Shown piece by piece: positions 1 to 5,397 of a stretch of DNA of 29,613 nt. The notes below the pieces were generated by a model, which was given only the letters and a program-made list of their open reading frames with translations, was not told the DNA's origin and did not search any database. The stretch comes from Ruminococcaceae bacterium UBA5450. GTDB lineage: Bacteria; Bacillota; Clostridia; Oscillospirales; Acutalibacteraceae. Position 1 is the stretch's first letter, and the number at the start of each line of letters is the position of its first letter. Both the position numbers and the translations under genes were made by a program. The stretch spans positions 873-30,485 of the forward strand of contig DIQY01000049.1 of NCBI GenBank assembly GCA_002424295.1, given 5' to 3'.

Positions 1-17
1 CATTCTATCAGTCCTTT
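1..17 (-). other. start codon and ribosome binding site of a gene leaving the window
   Basis: On the minus strand the last three bases before the window edge (3 to 1) read ATG. An AAAGGA ribosome binding site lies at 17-12, with an 8-base spacer. A gene therefore probably starts here and runs out of the window to the left, in the same direction as the other genes of this accessory block. Only the start codon is visible, so nothing can be said about the product. A possible promoter for it is an AT-rich stretch between 30 and 110. Confidence 0.35.
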
Positions 18-206
18 CTATAGGTGTTTTTATAAGTAATTTATTTATAAATTCAATGCTATTTTCAGTTTTTATGGTTAGGTAGAGTAATTATACCCTA
101 AGAAGTTTGAGCGAGAATCATTTGTATTTTATAATGAAATTGATATAAGTTAGGGGCGCTTGAAATTTCAAGGTGTATTATATTTGATATTATTTAAAAA
201 TGAGCA

Positions 207-234
207 TAAAAAAGCCCCTATCGTTTGATAGGGG
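207..234 (-). terminator. Rho-independent terminator downstream of the Ser-rich ORF
   Basis: A perfect 8-bp stem (CCCCTATC / GATAGGGG, 215-222 and 227-234) with a 4-base loop is followed on the minus strand by a run of six T. It lies about 90 bases past the stop of the 323-808 gene and would end that transcript before the next gene, which seems to start at the window edge. Confidence 0.8.
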
Positions 235-322
235 TATGAGAATTAATCCACATAAAATGTTGTGGATGTTCTTTTCTCAATAAAAACTCTATTATAAATA
301 TTTTTTAATTGACAAAACGTCT

Positions 323-808
323 TTATGTTCTAGGTCTTCTATTATAACTATGTACATAAGTTCCATCTTTACGATAATATCCATGAACATGTTCTGTTTT
401 GTTATTATCTGGATGAATAGGTGGAGATTGTTTTGGAGGATTATAAGAATAAGATTTTGATGAATTACTATATGAATAATTATTAGAAGGATAAGATTTA
501 CTACTAGACGGAAGATAAGGAGAGCTACTAGAGCTACTATAAGAATAAGACGGCGAAGAAGATAATGAAGATGAAGAAGAATATGATTTTGCAGGTTCTG
601 AAGTTGTCGTATAATTATAATTACCATATGAATGACTGGATGTACTGCTGTATGTATCGGCATTATTGCTTTCGCAATGCCCTATTATTGAAATAATTAT
701 TATAACAACAATAAAAGAAACGATACAACCGTGTCCAGATGAAGATGAATTATTTGGTAAATTGCCCATCCTACTTGGATGACAAGCACTATGTGGAACA
801 TGACACAT
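323..808 (-). CDS. Ser/Tyr-rich small membrane protein of unknown function
   Basis: The product is a 161-residue protein. The first 27 residues hold several Cys and His (Cys2, Cys9, Cys28 with nearby His), possibly a metal site. One hydrophobic segment follows at about residues 29-44, then a long low-complexity stretch (about 50-125) made mostly of Ser, Tyr, Asn and Pro. The C-terminal tail contains HVHGYYRKDGTYVHSY, a short GYYRKDGTYV-type motif seen at the ends of small secreted or phage-associated proteins. The start has only a weak upstream AGAAG. The Ser/Tyr repeats come from simple codon repeats, so the overlapping frame at 292-663 is a shadow. It is the last gene of a minus-strand block that ends at the hairpin near 215-234. 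I do not recognise a function. A surface-exposed linker protein is one guess. Confidence 0.5.
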   Translation of the reverse strand: MCHVPHSACHPSRMGNLPNNSSSSGHGCIVSFIVVIIIISIIGHCESNNADTYSSTSSHSYGNYNYTTTSEPAKSYSSSSSLSSSPSYSYSSSSSSPYLPSSSKSYPSNNYSYSNSSKSYSYNPPKQSPPIHPDNNKTEHVHGYYRKDGTYVHSYNRRPRT

Positions 809-902
809 TTTAAATATCTTCTTTTTGTATTTTGAAAATTTGAATGTCGATATTAAGTAAAAGGACTATCTAATATAAGAGTAACCTTTTTTGTGATGTA
901 TA

Positions 903-1070
903 TTACCATTTATATCCGCAATGATTATACTTGAATGTTTTACTAATACTTCCTGCTGAAAACAATCCAAAAAGTAATCCCTTACCCACTTTATTTGCGG
1001 CTGAAATTTTTTCAATATCTGTTGATCCGCAGGTAGGACAATGAGGAATATTAGAGTTTCAATTTTCCAT
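903..1070 (-). pseudogene. broken small zinc-ribbon protein (in-frame stop at codon 4)
   Basis: Reading from ATG at 1070, the frame is M-E-N-stop, then continues open for 51 codons to a stop at 903. The continuation carries a zinc knuckle CPTCGS, a glycine-rich hydrophobic stretch (GKGLLFGLFSAG) and a C-terminal HCGYKW. This resembles a widespread family of roughly 50-residue Firmicute proteins with a first CPxCGS and a last CxxCGYKW. Here the TGA at codon 4 blocks translation. The first Cys of the second pair is also Tyr (KYNHCGYKW), so even a rescued protein would lack one zinc ligand. No ATG, GTG or TTG follows the stop early enough to restore the first knuckle. The gene lies 17 bases after the zinc-ribbon membrane protein and was probably its operon partner. 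Confidence 0.65.
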
Positions 1071-1087
1071 AATGAAACACCCTTTCA

Positions 1088-1843
1088 TTATGTACGAATT
1101 TTTGATTTAATATCAGGTAGTGCAATTTCAATATTATTTATTGTTGTATTAAAAGAATCTTTTTTAGAGGTCACATCTTTATTATAGGTTTCTAAACTTC
1201 CTGTTGGATTAGTCGCTTGATTGTAAAGCCCTACATATTCATTATATAATTGTAAAACTAATTGATAAGTGTTTTCATAACCTTTATATGGGTCTTGTAA
1301 TCCAGACATTTCTTTTTTAATTTTTGTATTTCCGCTTGCCATACTTTGACCAAATTCACTTTTTTTCATAGTATCTTCTACATTCTTTATAACAGTATTA
1401 AAATCTCCTCCATGATTAAAAATAGCATCATGCCACTTTTGATATACAATCTGACACGCATCCTCAGCATTATATGTTTGCTCTATCAAATCTGAAACTG
1501 TATTTGTTAATCTCTTTTTATATTCTTCTTTCTCTTGTCTCGCAACTTTATCCAAATATTGTTGGTGTGCTTCCCTTTCTTGTTGTTGATGTACTAATAT
1601 TCCAGTAGTAATTCCACCAACAACTAATAATGCTAAAAGAACAATAAGCCATATCTTTTTCTTTTTTTTGTTATGTTTTTTTATTGGTTTATTTTCCTCT
1701 GTATCATTATTTACAGAAGGAACCTCTACTGGTATCATTTCAGCACTCTTCTCGACAGAAGTAATTTTAGCACCACATTCCGGACAAAACTTACTATTAT
1801 CTGGAATTTCCTTATTACACGAAGGGCATTTCATGATTTTCAT
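1088..1843 (-). CDS. zinc-ribbon membrane protein, function unknown
   Basis: The product is a 251-residue protein. It opens with a zinc-ribbon (Cys6, Cys9, Cys20, Cys23; KCPSC and FCPECG), then an acidic/Pro linker and a Lys-rich stretch (about 55-63). One transmembrane helix follows (about 64-84), then a Gln/Glu/Lys-rich probable coiled coil (85-120) and a roughly 130-residue outer domain with no motif I know. By the positive-inside rule the ribbon is cytoplasmic and the C-terminal domain extracellular. Two starts are possible. ATG at 1843 sits almost on top of its purine-rich site, while ATG at 1834 (M4) has better spacing to AAGAGAGA. This architecture is common in uncharacterised clostridial and phage-borne proteins. 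The broken zinc-ribbon gene follows 17 bases downstream, suggesting an old operon. Function is unknown; sensing or envelope stress are only guesses. Confidence 0.7.
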   Translation of the reverse strand: MKIMKCPSCNKEIPDNSKFCPECGAKITSVEKSAEMIPVEVPSVNNDTEENKPIKKHNKKKKKIWLIVLLALLVVGGITTGILVHQQQEREAHQQYLDKVARQEKEEYKKRLTNTVSDLIEQTYNAEDACQIVYQKWHDAIFNHGGDFNTVIKNVEDTMKKSEFGQSMASGNTKIKKEMSGLQDPYKGYENTYQLVLQLYNEYVGLYNQATNPTGSLETYNKDVTSKKDSFNTTINNIEIALPDIKSKIRT

Positions 1844-2164
1844 TCTCTCTTATCCAAATTTTTACATAATTATATAATATTTATTATAATTTTACAACAT
1901 ACAACATTAATAATATATTTGTGAAATTTTTGGTGGCAGAAAAAAAGTGTATTAGCTATAGGTCTGCTTTTGGAAAAGGGGGCTGTTGTATTTGTTTAAT
2001 ATATACAATAACAGTCAATTATACTGTACAGTATTACTACTACCCTCCCCTAACTATAATGTGATACAATACTATTGCTTTATTACCGTCTACATTATTA
2101 TGTATAAATAGTGTATATTGCAATTTCTATCACCTGATCAAATTACGGTTTTATCTTGTCATTA

Positions 2165-2223
2165 TGTACAATATCTTACCGGATTCAATGTAAAATCACC
2201 TATTCATTACAAGATATTGTATA
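2165..2223. repeat. inverted repeat, 11-bp perfect arms
   Basis: TACAATATCTT at 2167-2177 is matched by AAGATATTGTA at 2211-2221, and the arms extend outward by a G-T pair and an A-T pair. The 33-base interior has AATG and CATT positions that could form an inner stem. The outer arms belong to the family of TACAATAT-like words scattered through 1990-2400. It may be a protein-binding or structured RNA site. Confidence 0.55.
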
Positions 2224-2413
2224 TGTCAAATTGAATGTATCACATTGTACAAGTAAAGTTACTTTTATTTCTTTTATTTGTTTACAATATACAATCTAAC
2301 TAGTACAAAAGGATCATTTTGTATAACTCAACACTGCTAACTATTGATTATCGGGTGATATATTACCATTATATAGGTATTGTATTGTAAGTGAATATGT
2401 AGTGTATAAATGT

Positions 2414-2449
2414 ATAGTTGCATTAATTCGTTGATGCAACTATTTTTTT
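2414..2449 (+). terminator. terminator-like hairpin on the plus strand
   Basis: ATAGTTGCAT (2414-2423) pairs with ATGCAACTAT (2434-2443), giving a 10-bp stem. Seven T follow directly (2443-2449). No plus-strand gene lies upstream, so either an untranslated RNA reading rightwards through 1900-2410 ends here or the hairpin is a leftover. This is the main hint of a noncoding transcript in the gap. Confidence 0.5.
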
Positions 2450-2612
2450 ATGCCTTGGAATAGTTTTGTCTGATTCCAGATATGATTGATTCATTCTTAC
2501 TTTGAAATCAAGAACATAGAAAATTTTGCTGCTCAAAATCAATAATTATTATCATTTTAGTTTACACTGTCATGACACCTCTGTCCCCTGTTCATATCCA
2601 CATCATATAAAC

Positions 2613-2629
2613 TATACTAATTTAGTATA
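2613..2629. repeat. short operator-like palindrome
   Basis: TATACTAA and TTAGTATA flank a single central T. This is a perfect 8-bp palindrome of the size bound by Cro/CI-type dimers. It lies about 100 bases beyond the 3' end of the repressor gene, so it would not control that gene's own promoter directly. Confidence 0.35.
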
Positions 2630-2731
2630 CATTACAATAAAAAAGAATACCATCTGTACACTTCTCTTACTGCAAGTAATACAAATAGTATTCTAATTCA
2701 AGGTATTTTAATTAATGTTTCACAGAATGTT

Positions 2732-2941
2732 TCACGGCTCTAATTCATTAGTTATTTCAAACATTTCGTAGACAGAAATTTTAAATACATCTGAAATTCT
2801 ATAAGCATAATCAATTCTAGGAAGCGTAAAGTTATTTTCTAAATAATCTAAATAGCTTTTACTTATCCCTGTTATCTGAGATAATTTTCTTAAAGACCAA
2901 CCCTTTTGAGTTCTATACTCATATAAATTACATTTAATCAT
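2732..2941 (-). CDS. small Cro/CI-type helix-turn-helix regulator
   Basis: The product is a 69-residue single-domain DNA-binding protein of the XRE (Cro/CI) family. The helix-turn-helix spans about residues 15-38 (WSLRKLSQITGISKSYLDYLE), followed by the usual PRIDYAYRISDVFKISVYEMF continuation. There is no extra domain, so it likely acts as a simple dimeric repressor. ATG at 2941 has a modest AAAGAG site upstream. It is transcribed in the same direction as, and 120 bases downstream of, the recombinase, so it is probably part of the control module of the integrated element. Targets are unknown; the repeat-rich stretch that follows is a candidate. Confidence 0.8.
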   Translation of the reverse strand: MIKCNLYEYRTQKGWSLRKLSQITGISKSYLDYLENNFTLPRIDYAYRISDVFKISVYEMFEITNELEP

Positions 2942-3062
2942 TATATATGCTCTTTACATTGTCTTGTCTTTACGTTCTCATAAAACGATACATTCTTAAT
3001 AGTTAAACTTACACTACCATACAATAAAACACGCTCTAACAAGCTCACAAACGATTACAGAT

Positions 3063-4040
3063 TCATTTCATGTTACTCAATGGACTGTACGGTGTGTACG
3101 TCTTTTGTAAGTCCTCATTCGTCAAATCCAAATACGCATCTTCCGTAACCGTTACACTGCTATGCCCTAGTATCTTACTTAGTGTAAATATATTACCTCC
3201 ATTCATTAAAAAACGTTTTGCAAAGTTATTTCTGAGCATATGAGGATGTATATGTTTTATGCCTATCCTACCACCATACTTTTTAAGATTAATTTCAAAA
3301 TTCGTTATTGTTAGTTGATTTCCTTGATTGGTGCAAAATAGATACTCCGTATTGCGATACCTGTCTTGATACTGTAACCATCTTTTTAATTGCTTTTGCA
3401 TTTCCTTTGAAAAGAATACCACTCTGCTATGTCCTCCCTTAGTAATGTCAGCGGGCAAATATATAGAGCAATGCGGTATATCTACATTCTGTAACTTAGT
3501 AGCAAGGCATTCTCCAATTCTCATTCCAGTATCAATTAAGAGCATGATAATAGTTTTATCTCGCTGTTCACTAAAAGCGTCCGGTTTGAAGCAATCCATT
3601 AATTTTTTAAATTCTGTATCTGAAATATACTCAACCGGTTTATGCTCATTGTGCAACTGTCTAATGCGTAATACAGGATTTTGTGTAATGTAATGATTCT
3701 CATAAAGATAATTAAAGAATACCTTGATGTTACGCAAGTAATTATTAATTGTAGTTTTACTCACAGGTTTCTTTGTATCTTCCCTATTGTCAGGATGATT
3801 ACACTTTGTGCTTTGCTCATTAATTACAACCGTGTACTTTCCACGTTCAGACAAATACTTAACATATTCCCTTATGTGCATCTCTCGTACCTGTGCCGCT
3901 TCACTCACCTTGAATGTGTCGATACAGTATTTTGCAAACAATCTAATTGCTTGCTCATAAGAAAATATTGTTTTAGGTCTTAGGTTCTGGCATTTGCAGT
4001 AATTCAGGAAGTCGTCAATGTCATAATCAAACTGTTCCAT
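3063..4040 (-). CDS. tyrosine recombinase / integrase
   Basis: The product is a 325-residue phage-type integrase that cuts and rejoins DNA through a tyrosine nucleophile. An N-terminal SAM-like core-binding domain (about 1-125) precedes the catalytic domain (about 135-315). All catalytic residues are visible: Arg174 (TGMRIGE), Lys201 (KGGHSR), His267 and Arg270 (HMLR), His293 (LGHSS) and Tyr303 (EDAYLDL). The length is normal and the gene is intact, so it is probably active. ATG at 4040 is preceded by AAAGGAG with an 11-base spacer, and that site lies inside a large inverted repeat. The gene is adjacent to the spo0A-like gene, with repeats between them, as expected for an integrase next to its attachment site. 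The far end of the element is outside the window. Confidence 0.92.
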   Translation of the reverse strand: MEQFDYDIDDFLNYCKCQNLRPKTIFSYEQAIRLFAKYCIDTFKVSEAAQVREMHIREYVKYLSERGKYTVVINEQSTKCNHPDNREDTKKPVSKTTINNYLRNIKVFFNYLYENHYITQNPVLRIRQLHNEHKPVEYISDTEFKKLMDCFKPDAFSEQRDKTIIMLLIDTGMRIGECLATKLQNVDIPHCSIYLPADITKGGHSRVVFFSKEMQKQLKRWLQYQDRYRNTEYLFCTNQGNQLTITNFEINLKKYGGRIGIKHIHPHMLRNNFAKRFLMNGGNIFTLSKILGHSSVTVTEDAYLDLTNEDLQKTYTPYSPLSNMK

Positions 4041-4046
4041 AAAAAA

Positions 4047-4103
4047 ATAAACTCCTTTGCTTTATAGGGTGTTTCTACTACCCAATAAATCAAAGAAGTT
4101 TAT
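4047..4103. repeat. large imperfect inverted repeat covering the integrase ribosome binding site
   Basis: Bases 4047-4073 pair with 4077-4103 with only four mismatched positions and a very short loop. The arms begin ATAAACTCCTTTG and end CAAAGAAGTTTAT, with a GGGT/ACCC inner stem. In the integrase transcript the AAAGGAG site would lie in this stem, which could hold translation down. As DNA, a dyad this size immediately outside an integrase gene is also a fair candidate for the recombination core or an excisionase/repressor site. Confidence 0.6.
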
Positions 4104-4179
4104 CGGCATAAAATGAAAAAGTTTATTGCTATGAGATTTAATTTCACAATGATTTTCATTTTCTTTATCGCTATGAAAT
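4099..4179. repeat. three direct repeats of a 16-bp word next to the integrase
   Basis: TTTATCGGCATAAAAT (4099-4114), TTTATTGCTATGAGAT (4122-4137) and TTTATCGCTATGAAAT (4164-4179) are versions of one 16-mer in the same orientation. The second and third agree at 14 of 16 positions, the first and third at 13 of 16. They are spaced 23 and 42 bases apart. Direct repeats like these beside an integrase gene fit arm-type integrase sites, but repressor sites are equally possible. Confidence 0.5.
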
Positions 4180-4192
4180 GATTCTCATTTTC
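4145..4192. promoter_or_regulatory. two Fur-box-like sequences (tentative)
   Basis: On the minus strand, GAAAATGAAAATCATTGTG (4163-4145) matches the classic Fur 19-mer at 15 positions. GAAAATGAGAATCATTTCA (4192-4174) matches it at 14. They are 29 bases apart, between the integrase and the spo0A-like gene. AT-rich DNA makes such matches easier, and they interleave with the 16-bp direct repeats, so they may be part of an integrase site instead. Confidence 0.25.
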
Positions 4193-4226
4193 TCCTGTAA
4201 GCCGCATTGTCATGCGATTTATAATG

Positions 4227-4979
4227 TTAGCCAGCTGTTTTCATATGAAGACGAAGCCGGTCCGAGATCATTGCAATAAACTCACTGTTCGTCGGTTTAC
4301 CGCGCGTATTATGAATGGTATACCCAAAATACGAATTCAAAATATCAACATCTCCACGATCCCATGCAACTTCAATCGCATGCCGAATTGCACGTTCTAC
4401 ACGGGAAGGTGTCGTATTATACCTACGGGCAACTCCCGGATAAAGCTGTTTTGTCACAGCATTGATAATATCCGGATCTTCAATTGCCATTAAAATAGAA
4501 TCACGAAGATAATGGTATCCTTTAATATGCGCAGGGACTCCGATCTGATGAAGAATTTCAGTAACTTGAATTTCAAGACTTTCATTGATTGGTGCGGGCT
4601 CTTCCAATTTTAAAAGTTGATGAATCCGAAACGCCAATTCTTCCGGATTGAATGGTTGTACCGCAAGATAAGCAGCACCCGATGACAAGACCTCTCGTTC
4701 CAAAGTTGGGCTGGTAAAATTACTCAAAATAATAAAAAGCGGCATATGATCTGGACTTTTCTCTTTTAGAGCATGCATAACACCTACAGCATCTAGACCC
4801 GGCATAAAGAGCCAGCTTAAAACTGCCTGCGGTTTTTGTGCTTCAATGCTCTCTAGTAGTTTTGTTCCGTCCTTCGGCACATATGTAACCTGCAGCCCTG
4901 CTTGCGAAAGGCCTTCTGCATATTCTTCCTGAAAATCCGCCGTATCGTCCGAAACAATGAGTTTGATATAGTTTTCCAT
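4227..4979 (-). CDS. spo0A: Spo0A-like sporulation regulator with degenerate receiver
   Basis: The product is a 250-residue protein with the full Spo0A layout: a receiver-like domain (about 1-120), a linker, and the Spo0A DNA-binding domain (about 140-250). The DNA-binding domain is strongly conserved (GVPAHIKGY, VTKQLYP, TTPSRVERAIRHAIEVAW, KPTNSEFIAMI). The receiver keeps the acidic pair (Asp11, Asp12) and the fold. However, the phospho-acceptor position equivalent to B. subtilis Asp56 is Trp56, the switch Thr86 is Ser86, and the conserved Lys108 is Gln108. Phosphorelay control by aspartyl phosphate therefore looks impossible. AGGGGG sits 7 bases before ATG at 4979. The gene is near spoIVB, its usual neighbour, but nrdDG lies between. 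It could be the only Spo0A of this organism, working without phosphate, or a divergent paralogue. Confidence 0.88.
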   Translation of the reverse strand: MENYIKLIVSDDTADFQEEYAEGLSQAGLQVTYVPKDGTKLLESIEAQKPQAVLSWLFMPGLDAVGVMHALKEKSPDHMPLFIILSNFTSPTLEREVLSSGAAYLAVQPFNPEELAFRIHQLLKLEEPAPINESLEIQVTEILHQIGVPAHIKGYHYLRDSILMAIEDPDIINAVTKQLYPGVARRYNTTPSRVERAIRHAIEVAWDRGDVDILNSYFGYTIHNTRGKPTNSEFIAMISDRLRLHMKTAG

Positions 4980-5012
4980 ATTTGGTCCCCCTAATTGATA
5001 TTTTATGCACTT

Positions 5013-5041
5013 ATATTACCATATATTGGAAATAATGGCAA
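5013..5041 (-). promoter_or_regulatory. likely spo0A-like gene promoter
   Basis: On the minus strand, TTGCCA (5041-5036), a 17-base spacer and TAATAT (5018-5013) form a good vegetative-type promoter about 30 bases before the start codon. No clear SigH promoter or consensus TGTCGAA 0A box was seen nearby. Confidence 0.5.
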
Positions 5042-5291
5042 TAGTTTATTGCAAAAAAATTTGATTTTGGGAAAAATAAAAGAGAAAAAATCAATTTGCC
5101 AACCAAAAAAATTCATTTTTCTTTGAAGAAAAACAAGTTTCAACAAAATGAGATTAAAAATCACATTCTAATATTAGAAAGGCATCACTCTAGAATTTGG
5201 AAAAACAAACAAATTATAAAAACTTTTTTGTGGAAAAAGCCACTTAACTTTTTTCGTCATTTTATTTAAAGAATTAATTTGGAGAATGCTC

Positions 5292-5319
5292 TTGAAATTC
5301 TATATGTATGTGTTATACT
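5292..5319 (+). promoter_or_regulatory. nrdD promoter
   Basis: TTGAAA (5292-5297) and TATACT (5314-5319) are separated by 16 bases, placing the transcript start near 5326 and leaving a leader of about 70 bases before nrdD. Two NrdR-like boxes overlap the spacer and the start region. Confidence 0.55.
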
Positions 5320-5345
5320 ATTCAAACACACAACATATATGATGT
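5297..5345 (+). promoter_or_regulatory. candidate pair of NrdR boxes
   Basis: NrdR represses ribonucleotide reductase operons through paired 16-bp boxes near ACACTATATATAGTGT. ACAACATATATGATGT (5330-5345) agrees at 12 of 16 positions and is nearly palindromic. ATTCTATATGTATGTG (5297-5312) is a weaker match one box-pair distance upstream, inside the promoter spacer. The position fits repression; the first box is poor. Confidence 0.4.
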
Positions 5346-5397
5346 ATTGCCTTTTATGAAAAAACAATTGCAAGAAAAACGAAGGAGAGAGTTTATT

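Larger units (their letters stand above)
1880..2731. other. gene-free, AT-rich stretch with many inverted repeats
   Basis: About 850 bases contain no credible coding frame. The stretch is very AT-rich and full of variants of TACAATAT / ATATTGTA between about 1990 and 2400. It also holds a long hairpin (2165-2223), a terminator-like hairpin (2414-2449), a 17-base palindrome (2613-2629) and a doubled AATGTTTCAC just after the repressor gene. Such an area next to a recombinase and a small repressor could be an origin, a transfer origin, a small RNA locus or an operator region of the element. The sequence does not decide between them. Confidence 0.5.

Noticed and set aside
500..780. A CRISPR-like or tandem repeat array in the Ser-rich gene
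   Set aside because: The repetition is irregular serine and tyrosine codon usage, without fixed repeats or spacers.
2732..2941. HTH plus integrase as a complete prophage
   Set aside because: No capsid, terminase, portal, tail or lysis genes are in the window; only an integrase-end module can be supported.
5100..5180. A Spo0A box near TTTCAACAAA between spo0A and nrdD
   Set aside because: It differs from TGTCGAA at a key base and lies in A-rich DNA where such words are expected by chance.
5308..5397. Thirty extra N-terminal codons on nrdD
   Set aside because: They lie on the promoter and NrdR-like boxes; family homology starts at the ATG at 5398, which has a good ribosome binding site.
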